Shown here: positions 24,221-36,476 of the stretch, in pieces
How the letters are laid out: every line of letters starts with the position of its first letter
Position numbering within the stretch: position 1 is the stretch's first letter
NCBI GenBank assembly: GCA_019915135.1
Contig: JAHLMK010000020.1
Span: 496,001-560,000, forward strand
DNA: 64,000 bases
From: Strobilurus pachycystidiatus
Taxonomy: Eukaryota; Basidiomycota; Agaricomycetes; Agaricales; Physalacriaceae
Direction: 5' to 3'
The notes under the pieces: generated by a model
What the model saw: only the letters and a program-made list of their open reading frames with translations
Database searches by the model: none
What the model was told of the DNA's origin: nothing
Position numbers and translations under genes: made by a program

Positions 24221-25442
24221 CTCTTTCTTCCCGTCCTGGAGATAGTCCGACACGGTGACGTGCCTGACCTCGTAGTTGACATTCTTCCACGATGTGGCAT
24301 CCCCACTCACAGTACGCGCTGTCGAAAGGTAAGCCTATGCCAAATGGACTCTGATGCAAACCACAACTGACCTTCAGCATGATTTACTAGATCTATTAGC
24401 CGCAGGTCTGAATATGTGGCACCCTCTTTGACAATGCGCCGATTCGTGCGGTCACTAGGCAGATGTTCGGCACCAATCCCCAACGAGAACATGTCGGAGA
24501 TAGCAAGGATCCCGGCCACACATTGGTGACTGGCACCCCAAGATCAACAAGATTCCGGACACAGATGCGAAGCTCCTCCGAAAAGGCATTCTTCTCATGG
24601 AGAGACTGAATCCGACCCTTTTCCGTCCTCTTTTGCTCTCGTGCTATTGCTTGCCCTAACCGGCCTTCAAATCTTTGAGCTCGACGCTGGAGATTATACA
24701 GCCGACGCGAAAGCTCCGTATTTCGGTGCATAACACGTGTTCTGTCCTTCTGAAGACGTTCAAGATCCTTTGACTGCTGCATTGCTCTCTGCTCTAGATC
24801 GCTTTCCTTGGCTCTGTGCTCCCGCTTCTGCTCAAGGACATCCCGACTGGTCTGGAGTTTGGCCCGGAAAACTGCTTGTTGCACCTCTCGTTTCCCAGCT
24901 TCTCGAAGAGACGTCGAAAGGGTATCGATATGCTGAGCGTGAGTCGTTTCTATCATTGCCAAGTGAGCGCTATGCTGCTCTGCCTGCCAACAGAGTGCAT
25001 TTGCACCCATCTGGCGCTCTGCAGCTAATTGCTCGCATAGGTGTGCCATTTGATGCTCCATCTCCTCAGTGCGCCGCTGAAGCGTTACAATAAAGGAGCT
25101 GGAAGTTGCGCTACGAGCCCTAGCATCCCGAAGAGCCTCTCGAGTCTCGCTGAGTGCCTGTTGCTGTTGGGAGAGCCGGTCTTCAAGAAGAGTACATCTG
25201 CGCTCTGCCGCTCGGAGCTTGGCATCGAAGTGCTCCCTCCGGATATGCGCTGCCTGAATGGCATCGGATTCGGGAACAGGGGAGGAGCGTCGACGCCGAG
25301 ATGGACTAGAACAAGGAGAAGAAGATGTGTGGTTCTCCTTATTCCCAGTCAGCACAGCGGGACTGGTTGGCCTGGCTCGGTTAGGATGGCTAGAGGTGAT
25401 GTTCAGTATCCTCAGGCTTCTTTTTCCTCTTGCCTTCCCCAT

Positions 25443-28400
25443 CCTGGAGTCGGGAAGGACGCGCCCCAGGCACTCGAGACGGAGGTTGATGCTTGAAGTC
25501 CAAAAAAGGAAAGAGTCCCGTCGCGTCTCATTTCGCGTCGATCTCGCAACCTCTCCAGTAATCTAACGACACAATGTACTCACATGAATCCTTTTGCATT
25601 CACCGCATGCTCCTAGTCTCTACAAAGTCTCGGAGTCAGAATTTTTATGCATGTAATACTTGCCTCATTCTATCAGTGACGACTTCGAGTAAATCATGAT
25701 ATTGTAATTTCGCTTCCGAGACTTTATGTACATTCTCTGTCGCTCTCGAATGGTACAAGAATCAAGTGGATATACGAAGTAGGCATCGTTCTGGAGACTT
25801 TACAAGAACTCGGTGCGACATCAAGAGAACAACGATGGCCGGCTTCGGCTCAGGGACTGATCCTGCCACATGGCTCTGCCAGGGACTCCTGGCGAAGGCC
25901 AGTACTCACGAGTCCGAGTCTTCAGGATACCGACGAATGAACATGCACAGGGCGGGCACGTGGGCGGGCGAGTGGAGGTGACCGAAGGTGACCGAGCAGA
26001 AGGGCATGTATAGAGTAGGGAGAGTGGACATGAGTGGAGGTGACGGTGAGGAAAGGGCGAAGGTGGCGCAACGGATGAGCAGAATGACACGCATAGGGCA
26101 AGTGGAGGTGACAGCAAGGGAGAGGGCAATGGCGGCGAAGCGGACAGTTATGTATGCGGACGCCGGAGCGGATACGTTTCTGCAGGAGTTGGAACGTATC
26201 GTGAGAATTGGGTAATGTCTTTTTTGGTGGGGCGCACCTTCATGTATCTTTTTCGCAGAGGAGGAAACCCAAGAGGAAACACGAAAAGACATTTGATGGC
26301 GAGGAAAATACATTCCCGTCCTGTGGACCGCGACACGGCGTCTGGCTGACCAACTGAGCTGGGCTGAGGGGTTTCCGGTTTGGTTCGTGCAGGGATAGGA
26401 TGACAGCGGCGCGTAAGAATACTAAGAAATGTGTGTCGCGACTCGCCAGGGTGTCGCTCGCTGGATGTCTAACCAAACACGATACCACATACGTTGGTCT
26501 CTCGACATGAGCTTGATATCCTCCCTCGCTCCCATTTCCTCTCTATCTCCATCTTTCTCTCAATATCCTCCCTTCCTCCCCATTTCCTCTCCGATTGCGC
26601 ACGCGCCTCGGTCTGCACGGTGCCGAGAGGCTGGGCTGGGTGAGAGGAGAGGCTTAGTTGAGCGGGACGCGATGGGGCATCCTAGATCGCGATCGCATTT
26701 GGCCGCTGCCGACTTTCTGTGGGGTGGGTCTCCAGGCTGGTCCGAGAATTCGGCGTCGGGGCGCACAGCAGCGAGTGCGAGCGATCGGGTTCCGGAAACG
26801 TGGCGACGGTTCAAGCGAGACAACGCCCCGTCGTAAATCGGAGACGAAGTTCCAAATAAACCACTCTGTTTCAGGAGTGGCCAAGTAAATATCCAGGGTA
26901 TCGAATCGACGAACAGAAAGGGATTGTTCGGCGGCCATAGCGTAGCAAATGTCGTGGAAGGCCAAGATAGCGGACGACACCCTTGATGGGTAAGTCCGAC
27001 TTCGTGGTGCTGCTGGTTGCTGACGGCTTGGTCGAGGTGTACGTCTCGAAAGACCCAATGTGCGTGGTGAAATGATAGGTCTCGAAAAACCCAATGCGTG
27101 GTGAAATGGTAGGTCGGAGACTTTGTGTTCAAAATGCGAGACACATGGCCGACCTGAGTCAATCGTTAGCGAGACATGATGCGGCAGGAGTGGGAAAGCG
27201 CGAACCAAAAGAAACCGTGCCGCCTTCGCGTCAGTGTCGCTATTTTGGGTGGAATTGCGGCCAGCGAGATTCGCATCTTGTGACTGTGAAGAGCCGCTCG
27301 TCCCGACAGAGTCAAGGCTCGTTATCGTCCGGATGCTGGACATGGGGTAAGCGGCGTCGCGAGCAGCTTGTGCGACTGCTCGAGACAGAGCGCGCGTCGG
27401 GTTTGGAGAGGGCGCCGGGTCGGCGTTAACGTGATTCCGCTTGGGAGAGGGGGGGTATCCGCAGAGGATAGAAATCCGGATTTTTTTTGGGAGATTTGGG
27501 AAGAGGACGCGAGAGAGTGGGCGGCGTCCTTGGCTGGTGTAGATTTTCGCAAGCAATTCCGTTCTTGGATTGTTCCGGTATTGGGCCACGATAGGGCAGA
27601 AAAACTAGAAGGCAACGATGAGATCCAACGCGAAGACGTGTTTCGAAAAGCACCGACCATATACTGGGTAGCGATGGCGAGTGATGCAGAGATGGGAGCG
27701 GCTTGGCCCAAAGATGGCGCGTTTTTCAGGAGACGGCGTGCGAGGGAGTGCGCGCTAGCCACGGGGGTAGTAGATGGACAGAAGAGGTCGTTTGAGACAG
27801 AGGATGAGACCGGATTACAGAGGGAGTATGTCTGCCTGTCGCACAAGCTGCACGTCGAGCTACAATGAGTCGGGCCTAGACGGGCGACATCTGCGAGGTA
27901 TGAGTACTCAGTATCACCAAGATGATGGTCAGAAGATTTCGTACCCCAATCAAGCCAGGTCCAGTCCGTCCACGTCGAAGGAGAATATGATAGTATCACG
28001 ATAATGAAGCGGACCCAGCCCTTGAACCGGAAACACTGGAGGAGACACGACGCAGAAGCCGGCTCAAAGGCGCCCCTCCAGCAAACTCGCAGGTCCAGAT
28101 GGGCATCCCACGTTCGTCTGGCGGATGCGACGCATAGCCGGCTCAGAGGCACCGCTAAGTACGAACGAGGGTATGCGGCAGAACGAGCGAGGTGACGGCA
28201 GACACGACACACAGCCAGCTCGAAGGCAGCTGCGTCACCCCGTCCTTCCCGCCTCTCCTTGTGCCGGAACACGACGGGAGGAGGTGAAGTCAAACCTGTG
28301 TCACAGCTGGTGACTTGAGTAACGGTCGCCATCACCTGACACCAGGGACTGGCCAGCGACCGCCTTCGGGTCTCTGTATTCATGTGATTTCTGCTTTTCC

Positions 28401-28656
28401 TCTCTTCTCATTGTGAGGGACGCGAGTCCTTCACCGAAGGGATCCCCGCTATCTGTCAGCAATTTACCTGAGGAATTTGGAAAGCGAGAGTCACTGCCTT
28501 TCTCGTGGCGGCTGCCTCACCGGGCCGGTGTGAGTTACTCAGTGACAGGGGACTCACGCGTCAGGGACAGGTGTGATTAGTGTGGATTCTGGAAGTCCTC
28601 AGCAGGGTAGGGCCCCCTTTGTTCTCCTTCTCTCGCACCCTGCTCGCACCCTACAT
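25443..28656. other. No secure gene; long overlapping frames on both strands
   Basis: Long open frames exist on both strands between 26.4 and 28.4 kb, but they overlap each other and none has a motif or coherent splice pattern. The most protein-like small frame is 25988-26215 (+), which includes EERAKVAQRMSRMTRIGQ and a following helix-like part. A tandem pair of about 35 bp containing CCCAATG(TG)CGTGGTGAAATG lies at 27045-27115. Three imperfect copies of GCCGGCTC(A/G)(A/G)AGGC-type words lie near 28060-28235. Confidence 0.4.
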
Positions 28657-28850
28657 ATGATTGCCGCCAAAAAGACTGCTCAGACGTCCGCAGTAAAGAA
28701 GCGCGCCCAAAAACCCAAGCAATACGACTTCATCGCCCCGGTGAAGCGACGAAAGCGCAGCGAGGCTGCGAGACGCGCCCACACCGAGAAATGGGTGGCG
28801 AAAGGCGGTTTCAGCCGTGCTATGGAAGAGGTAAAAAAGAACACTGGTGC

Positions 28851-28859
28851 GTTCTCCTC
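28851..28859. repeat. Target-site duplication, left (GTTCTCCTC)
   Basis: An exact 9-bp match to 35553-35561, on the other side of the transposon ends. Confidence 0.85.
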
Positions 28860-28888
28860 AGGACCCCGGCATGCCGCCTAAGAGGTCC
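28860..28888 (+). repeat. Terminal inverted repeat, left
   Basis: 29 bp, the exact reverse complement of 35524-35552. It contains the 10-bp palindrome CGGCATGCCG and is bounded by GGACC and GGTCC. Confidence 0.9.
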
Positions 28889-28941
28889 GGTTTGGAAAAG
28901 GCCATTTTGGGGCATTTCTGTCAACGGTCTATTGACCAAAA

Positions 28942-29061
28942 ATGTACGAGTTTCTGACCGGGGCTTGCTTCAGCAGACCAAATATGTCCGAGTTCCCGAC
29001 CGAACCTACCCTGCTGTCTGGTGTGGGATGCGCGCCGGAATCTTGCCTGTTTATGTACGAG
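28942..29061 (+). repeat. Subterminal ATGTACGAG repeats, left end
   Basis: ATGTACGAG at 28942 and 29053 and ATGTCCGAG at 28984, each followed by TTYCYGACCG. These are probably transposase or host-factor binding sites; that role is inferred. Confidence 0.7.
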
Positions 29062-29291
29062 TTCCTGACCGTACCTCTACTCAGACGCTGTCTTGTGGCC
29101 AGTAAGGGTATGAACTCGGAGGATTAAGGTGTCTTCAATGATATGTGGTACTAATTGTGTATATACATAATGAAAGTAGGTCGATTATATGTGAATGAGC
29201 AGGCTGAGGGTAGCGAAATGTATGGAATGAGTGCGGGAGAGCAATGCGGACAAAAGAACGTAGAGAGTTTGCTATCGTCAGATACTGACGT

Positions 29292-32200
29292 CTAACCGGA
29301 CTCGGTGATATCCTCCACCTCTTCCTCAACGGCGGTTAAATCGGCATTTGCAGGGCGCTCCGTGAGCCTTTCCACTGCATCGTAAAGGTCCGTTTTCCGA
29401 GATTCGCAGTCGGTGATCAGTTTGAGAGGTTCGGCGTTGAATGGTTGACCACTGTTCATCGAGACAACGGTCATCGAAGACGAATAGCTCGCAAGGGAGA
29501 AGATGATGTGCGTCCGAGGAATTTGGAGGATAGTGGAGCATGCCAGTTCGTCGCAAGTTGTTGTAATCATCGTCACAGGTGTAAGACGTCTGTACGTTCG
29601 AACATAGATGTATGACGGTAGACCAACACTCTCGATGGAAGAGATGTGCTCATGTGGCGCACCGCGATATCCTGCTTGAGTATACATCGTGATGACTGTG
29701 TTTGGAAGATCAATGTCAAGTCTAAGACAGCGGACTGCAGAGCACGTACCCTCTCCGACGATAACCTGCTTGGCTTGCTCTTTTGACTTCTTGGTAGTCG
29801 GTTTGACAGCAATAACAATATTTCCCGGTTTCAGAGGCTTCATCGACATGATGCTGGCACAGTACATGTGTTCATGTATGTTCTGAAGTTGCGCAAAAGC
29901 CGTTGTTCGTGCATGTACAAAAGCCTGAGAAATGCACAGTGAGATTGTTGCGGCAAGGAGCAGAGATGTGTGTTCATACCTGAGCTGCCTCGTTCTGAAC
30001 AACGGCCTTGTTTCGTGCTCGAACGGAAGTATCCCCGATATCCGGGGAGTTGAATGAACCAGCGGTACGAATGCGACGATCAGCACCTGTAGTACTTTGG
30101 GCGCCGTCTGATGTTTGGATACAGGCCGCCATGCGCTTTAGAATGGTGGCGCGGAGGTCTGCTGATGGCTCCGTCCGGCGTGGCAGGCTTGTGGCGGCGG
30201 AAAGTGCTGATGATAATCGACCGTGTTGCCGAACAGCCTTTGACGCTGCTTTGGTCTGATGGAGCATGCGCTCGTTGACCCAGCCTTTGACGCTGCTTTG
30301 GTCTGATGGAGCATGCGCTCATTGACCATGATATCGACGTCAAGAAGGCCGGCCTTGTTCGCAAGTTGCAAGGCCCCGGCACGCGATGGAGAATTGGATG
30401 ATACAGATGAATCCTAGCAAAAGAATGAGATGTAAGAGGTTATTGGTCGCGTCTGATTCATACCTCAGTCTCATTTCTGGACCGTGCTAGAGTATCCTGT
30501 ACAGATTTCGTCACTTCGCCGGTATCTGTCTCTGGTGAATCCGGAAGGTCTTGTCTGTCGAAAACAGCTGTCAGCATATACTGTATATGGTGGACAGAAT
30601 TGGTGAACGTACATCTTCAATGATGCATCGGCACTCTCTGCTGCTAATGCCATCTCACAAGCTTCGAACGTATCTGCAACTTCACGAGATGGTGCAGTTT
30701 CTCGGTGAAGCCACATAATCTCCAACAGTGTCTGCCCAGATGGCCGAGGAGGAGAAGGGCGAATAGACAAAACAGGTAGTGGTCGTATATATTGCCGAAG
30801 CATGGAATCGCCGTCAATGCCAAGGATTGTAAGGAGCTGTCTGGCCTCATCAAGAGCCCAGGTAGAGGCCGCGCGGATCTCGACATCACCTGGATACTGC
30901 ATAAGCATCTTTGTATGGAGATCGTTGGTGTGGAAGTAGGTGTGATGATATCCCGCTGCAGTTTGTTCAACTCGTTCGTCCGCGGTTAGACGAGAGAAAT
31001 CGCCAAGGAGGAGCACTCGAAGTTTTCGAACAAGATGAAGGAAGTCGACGTAGTTGAAGTCCTTCTTGAGTTGACGGAGGACTCCAAAGACATGCTCGCA
31101 TGGCTCCGTCGAGTGTAACCATGGGAGCAGAGGATAAGTCGGATAGAAGCGACGGTACACAACTATGAGTGCGAGTAGACTGTCGCACAACGTGATAAAG
31201 ATATCGTAGCTTTGGCGCGAGATGAACTGAGTGTTGACACTATAATCGGGATGGAGGCTGATGTGGGTGCGCCAGGCCATCAGGAAGAAACGTGCTCGCA
31301 TCACCATACGGGCACGCTCAAGATGGGAAATGCAACGGTTCTGCCAAGCGTCGACAAGCTCTCCGAATACAAACAAGTAGACGGCGAGTGCTGGATTCTC
31401 TTTGTGGTCCTCGGAGGTCATCTGGAATTTCAAGGTCTCTCCGGTAAAGAGACGCGCCGCCGCGCGGTCATCTTGACGGTCAACTCGCTCTACATCACGA
31501 ACGAATAATGGACTGGCGGGAATATTGGCGATTGCCCGCAGCTGGGCATAGAAGGCCGCGTAGAAACCAAGGACAAGGATGCGAGCGCCGGTAAATAGCT
31601 GATTGCGTGCAGTTTTCAGAGCATGTTTCGAGTCTTGGACAATGACGAAGGGATATTTGTCGTCAACAAGAGGTACACGGAAGGATATGGTGCAACCCTC
31701 TTGGGGATTGTGGATGGTATATGGATAGAAGGTTTCGACAGAGTCAGCGATCAACTGCTGAGTTGAACGCTCGACATCAGTCCCATCTGAGGCAAGCGAT
31801 ACTGCGTATATCCCGTGCTTATGAAGGAACGACTCGATTTTGGCATGCATCTGAGCGAGTGTCGTCGCATCATCTTTCGCCCCACGTGCAACAGCAGCGA
31901 GTACGAGCGGGGGAATTTTTGGGAGGGGAATTGTCAACATCCAGACACGCAACTGTAAGATTTGAGTACATTTATGACGATGAAGGCATCCGGAGGAAAT
32001 ACCTTTTCAGCTTTGTTCTGCATTGCCTCCTCAAACACCGTATCAAGATCATTCTCACTAGTGATGCGTAGAACGCCTGCGCTGCTGCCAAGAACAAGAT
32101 GAACATCTTTTGACACTTGGTAGAGTGAGATTGCTTCTTCCAACGCTGTGTCATCCCAGGAGATTGCAACGGGACCTTCGTAGTTGTAACTCGCAAGTGT

Positions 32201-35100
32201 TGCCTTGGCCGCAAGGATGTTAGCTTCGACTATTCCTGGTTCGAACTTCGGTGCCTTCGAGCGAAGATGACTACACAGCAAGATTCAGCAGAGTACTGAA
32301 TAAGGATCATCGAATACATACCGAAGGCTGCGAACGGTACGTCCACCAAAATGGGCCTGAAACGTTTGATATGCTCGTGTTGACAAAGCAGCGAGATTGG
32401 CGCAGAATTCATCAAACCCAGACGAATAAGACATGCCCTTGAGCGTAGATCCTTTGCGAAGGCGTTCTGTTTTCGCAATGAGAGCTTCTACCATGCCCAG
32501 TACTATTGGGGACTTGAAGAGTCCACTTGCAGCGCCCTCGGCAAATTTGATCCATGGTGATCGTCCGTCTTTCAGTAAATAATATATAATAAGAAGCATG
32601 TCGCTAGGAATAAGATCGAACTCACCAATTCAACCAGCTGACGGAGACCTCTATGCTTCAGGTATAATTCACCAAGTGCGGCACATCGCCACGTCTTTGG
32701 TACAAACCTCATATTACCCTCGTCTGGAAGCCCTACCTTGATTCGCCTCTGGAAAAGTTGGACCGTGTACAGCTTATTGCATTCAACACAAGGAGCAGGA
32801 TCGAGACCAGGCGTAGTTTTGACGAGAGCGAGGCATGTCGATGATATGACGGCACCAAGGTTGAATAGGTTACGCCAGCGATAGAGCCTCTCTTCGCGGT
32901 TGAGGACCATCCGTTGCTCCGTGACTGTGAGGCCCGACCATGGTCCCATATGATGAAACAGCTCATACGCAAGCTTTTTGCGAGAAGGCGCTCCGCCGCC
33001 GGGTGCGGCAGAACGAGAGAGGTAGCAATCGATTTGTTTATCTGACTCGCGGGTAAGACCTGGGCATGGAAGGCAGATCGACGATGAAAGATCCGATGCC
33101 AGAGTAGAAGGCTTAGGCTTAGCGATGAAACCAAATGCCGCAAGTGGCATACTTGTGAGCCCACCAGCTTGGTTACGCATGCACTTCTTTGTCCCTCGGT
33201 GATTGTTCCAATGAAGCAGATCTCCGACACTGCGCATGACAATCCAGACTGCACAAGCGGAGCAGCGCACTCGAAGAACAGCTGCATCATCGAAGGTAGC
33301 ATGGCGATCATCACGCAGAACAGCGGCGCGGAAGGTAGCTAGCCTGCGGCTGTTGACATCAACATTACCCAGCTTCGCCTGATCACGCTGCTTCCGAACA
33401 TAAGTCCATGAAGAGCGAGGCGGTCGCTTCCCAAGCTGAGTGGGAATCTCAGGCTCGTAGTCATCCTCGTCAAAGCCGCAGTCAATGGCGGTTGAGATGT
33501 CAGGCTCAAGTCCATCATCCTCTACGCCAGAACCAAAGAGAGGAGGAGGGGATGAAGCATCACAAGATGGAGGAGAGGAAGGAGTGTAGTCTGACTCTGA
33601 TGGAAGAATAGAGCTTTGACGTTGTCGTTTCTGAGGACGTGAGTCCGGGTCTGCTGTGAAAGGAGGTTCGAGGTCGACATCCATAGCGGGACTGTCGTGA
33701 GTATAGGGCATGGTAGGCTCATCACCATCAGCATCCTCTGGCCCATCGTCATCTGCATCCTCTGACTCGACGAAAAGCTCGGAAAGACGAAGGAACCATT
33801 CCATCCGCTCACAAGCACTGGTGGCGGGCGACCAGGGCTTGAAATTGAGAAGGATCGAAGCAAGGGAACTCAAAACAACAACGCCGCAGGAATGACTGTC
33901 ACGTTGTCGGGGCATGTCAAAGGATGGTCGACGGATGCGGAAATTTATCAGAGAGCTGTCAAGACTCTCTAGCCACCACTTGAATAGCTCAAAGTCTTCG
34001 GCGGGAAAAGGTGCCCGAGAGCCCAAGGAATCGGAATACGACATGGTTTGCTTCACAAGATCGATGTGGATGAGGGCCCAATGAGTATAGTCGATGTTGA
34101 TGGGGATGAAAATGGTGTCGAGCAGCCCGTTGATGACGAGTTTTTCGAGGGGCGTTGGACGCAAAGAGTGATATGGACCACCGTCAGATTTCCTACTTCG
34201 GAGGTATTCGACAAACAGACAGTTCATGATGCGAATACGGCTGCCAATGGGTGACCGACGCATGATGTAGTCAGCACCTGCATTGATAATCTCGTCGTTC
34301 AGCCAGTGTTCGCTGCCCTCACCCAGGAGAATAGCGAGATCGGGCGTTGTCAACATGAATGACCGGTTCTGAAGGGGCACAGGCTCATTCCACGGAACGT
34401 GATCGAGGCGGTCGCGGCAGTGTTCAATGATATCAATGAGGTGCACTGGTGCAAAAGCAGATGGTGAGAGGGCGAGATCGTCAAGCCAATTCACGGCTTT
34501 GAGCCACATTCGACGATGTCGGACATAGGTGGTGGCTTGTCCCAGTAGATGTTCGAACCACAGCGGAAGCAGAGTGCCGCAAGGAGCTCGCACGGAACGA
34601 GAGCCATCAAGCCAGCCTTGTTCAAATGTGGTACGAACAACGCTGTTATAAGGAACAGAATCGTTGATAGCTCGGGACAGCGTAGGTATCGAAGGTGTCG
34701 GATCACATTCATCGCGGACATAGACCGGAGGGACATCGGTAACGATGGGAGGTTGGGGCTGAAGGAAGGTGGCAGAAGAGACAAAGATTGAAACCGAAGT
34801 CTCCGGCTCTGGCAAGAGCGAGGAGAGAACGGTAGGGGGGACAACTCGAGCCAGATCCGCTGCCTCCTTCACATATACTGGGAGTGAATCACTCCATTCG
34901 TGCCCGCAGCCTATCCAAGCTTCAGAACGGAAGGTTGAAGACGCGGTGTCCTCTTGTCCGCCACCATAAAGGCGGACACGAGTGCATGGGGAACATTGCA
35001 CCCGACTGTCACGACAGATCCTAGAGGCTGTACGCAGAAGAGGACGATAGACAGGATGCTGCGTAAAAGGAAATGTCCGTCTAAAGTGTTTTAGCATCAT
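29292..35100 (-). pseudogene. Transposon protein: Ulp1-type protease plus DDE-like transposase
   Basis: A multi-exon gene of the 6.7-kb transposon. A candidate start is the ATG at 35100 (MMLKHFRRTFPF). The first long exon carries a C48/Ulp1-type peptidase: THWALIHID (His), YSDSLG (Asp), RQRDSHSCGV (Gln and Cys), then acidic stretches, a Cys/His cluster (CSACAVWI, HWNNH) and CVECNKLY. After an intron at 32569-32648, further exons give WDDTALEEAISLYQ, SLASDGTDVERS, VIVQDSKHALKTARNQ and HSTEPCEHVFG, a spacing consistent with D, D and E of a DDE transposase. The 3' exons are regulatory or tail-like. A 47-bp tandem duplication (30234-30327) shifts the frame before the tail; a single copy would restore continuity. 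Ulp1 family members cleave SUMO from proteins; their role in transposons is unproven. Superfamily not assigned. Confidence 0.7.
30234..30327. repeat. 47-bp tandem duplication in transposase tail
   Basis: Two copies beginning CAGCCTTTGACG at 30234 and 30281, differing by about one base. 47 is not a multiple of three, so the downstream reading frame is lost. Confidence 0.9.
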
Positions 35101-35374
35101 TGTTAGAAGTAAAACGAGAGGACGAACCTTGAGGTGTAGGATGACGGATTTGTCGGTTGAGTAGTGCGATATACGCGACGGAGGCGGTCTAACCGCATAT
35201 GAGAGACATGCCCTCGCCGGTAGCGGGTTTGACGGCACAGCTTGTGAACAAAGAGAAAGAGACAGAAATACGAAGAAAGAGATACATCCAAGCAAGCAGC
35301 GACCCCACAGCGGGGGCGACCACCGTCCACGTCGTGGTTCGGGACAAAGTGCCAACCGCGGACATCACCCCAAA

Positions 35375-35514
35375 ATGTCCGAGTTCTTGATCGGACCTCG
35401 CACTGCCTGACCCGAAAATGTACGACTAAATATCCGAACCCTACCTCTTTTGGCCAAGAAATGTACGAGTAAATAACCGAACATCAAGGTGATATTTGGT
35501 CAAAAATGTACGAC
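35375..35514 (+). repeat. Subterminal ATGTACGAG repeats, right end, same orientation
   Basis: ATGTCCGAG at 35375, ATGTACGAC at 35418, ATGTACGAG at 35461 and ATGTACGAC at 35506, spaced about 43-45 bp. They point the same way as the left-end set, so they are direct and not inverted with respect to the element. Confidence 0.7.
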
Positions 35515-35523
35515 TAAAAATCT

Positions 35524-35552
35524 GGACCTCTTAGGCGGCATGCCGGGGTCCT
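35524..35552 (-). repeat. Terminal inverted repeat, right
   Basis: 29 bp, the exact reverse complement of 28860-28888. Confidence 0.9.
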
Positions 35553-35561
35553 GTTCTCCTC
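35553..35561. repeat. Target-site duplication, right (GTTCTCCTC)
   Basis: An exact 9-bp match to 28851-28859. Confidence 0.85.
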
Positions 35562-36025
35562 TTCTCCTGGTCTCAAGCCTTCTAAACCTTCGGCTCCCCA
35601 GTTACTGCTGTGATTCAGCGTAATCCCGACGACCTTATTGGCCGCAAGTCTGACGGTCAACTGGTCCGCACTCTCATGGCGGAGCGCTTCCCTGGTACTG
35701 CACCTCAAGAGCTCCCCGTGGTTCCTATTCCGCCTCGCCAAATCTACCAACTGAATATGACGCCAGAAATGGTCGCCAGCCATCATCAGCGAGGGCTTGT
35801 GCGTTCCGGCGCGACCCTTCTCAAAATTTTTCGTAACCTGGTCACTCATCACAACCAAGTTGATATTCAAAATGCATTTCTAAATTTTGTCGCCACCGAG
35901 CCCACCTGTGCCAACAAGAAAATGGACAACCGAAGCGCGACGAATGCATCCCATCTCGGTATCTGGGAACATACGTCGACGGAGGGACCCAAGGTTACCG
36001 TTGACAGTCGCCAGCGAAAGGCTAT

Positions 36026-36433
36026 TAGGGCTTGGTTTTCAAATATTTTGAGGATTATAAACGGTTTGCAACTTTTCCGGCCAGATTTAGGGTTTATAAA
36101 CCGGTTTATAAACCCTCGGGTTTCTCGGCCGGTCTACCGGAATCTCGGCATGTACTGTCCAAATTTTTGGTCCGCCACGCTCCCGATGCTTTCAACACCT
36201 TCTACCTACATCTTGGCTTACATTTTCATCTCTGGAGCATGAATAAACAGCTTCTACACTCATATGTGGCCCATTGCCTCTCTTATGCATGTGATCATGT
36301 CATAGAGCGCCTAATATGGTTATGTAATATAAACAATGAAAACATGGGGTCCTGCCGCCAACCTGTTTCTAACGTTTATAAAGGGTCTGTTTATAAACCG
36401 GTTTACAAACACCCTATTCTAAACCAAGCCCTA
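36026..36433. mobile_element. 408-bp MITE with 13-bp TIRs and 8-bp TSD
   Basis: The left end is TAGGGCTTGGTTT and the right end its reverse complement. AAGGCTAT is duplicated on both sides (36018-36025 and 36434-36441). The element is AT-rich and holds near-palindromic GGTTTATAAACCGGTTTATAAACC-type sequence (36092-36115, echoed at 36379-36403). There is no coding capacity. An 8-bp target duplication with a TAGGG-start end is typical of hAT-like MITEs. It interrupts the oxygenase-like coding sequence. Confidence 0.85.
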
Positions 36434-36476
36434 AAGGCTATCTCCAATGAGAAGGCCGACGTTCTGCTTCTGGCCT

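Larger units (their letters stand above)
21215..25442 (-). pseudogene. Transposase-like gene with coiled-coil N-terminus, interrupted
   Basis: The product starts MGKARGKRSLRI, with a basic/Ser-rich start, then a long coiled coil (about residues 80-280, rich in Glu, Arg, Gln and Leu). An acidic-D region SGDATSWKNVNYEVRHVTV follows, then, from 23298 down, a long open frame with HTSEEQLTGWKNLIAQ, a CGMHKEV motif, HEHIGH and NDCNEGGAGAIKR. Parts of this layout match an abundant agaricomycete family that I take to be a DNA transposase, although its superfamily is not clear to me. Damage: a frame break near 24528 consistent with one extra TG, an intron at about 24263-24315, and a 922-bp GT...AG segment (23299-24220) where only a short intron would be expected. 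The tail is highly charged. Catalytic residues cannot be assigned with confidence. Confidence 0.6.
28860..35552. mobile_element. 6693-bp DNA transposon, 29-bp TIRs, 9-bp TSD
   Basis: Perfect inverted ends at 28860-28888 and 35524-35552 begin AGGACCCC and contain the palindrome CGGCATGCCG. Direct copies of GTTCTCCTC lie immediately outside (28851-28859 and 35553-35561) as the target-site duplication. It is inserted in an intron of the oxygenase-like gene. It encodes, on the minus strand, a Ulp1-type cysteine protease region followed by a DDE-like transposase region. The 9-bp duplication is in the range known for Mutator-like elements, but the protein motifs do not let me assign a superfamily. 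The transposase gene has a frameshifting 47-bp duplication near its 3' end, so this copy may not be autonomous. Confidence 0.85.

Noticed and set aside
27322..28383. 353-codon minus-strand frame
   Set aside because: Overlapped by an equally long plus-strand frame; neither has a motif, splice logic or consistent composition.
28573..28881. 102-codon frame as a complete small gene
   Set aside because: Its last codons run into the transposon inverted repeat; splicing at 28831 to 35619 gives a better gene.
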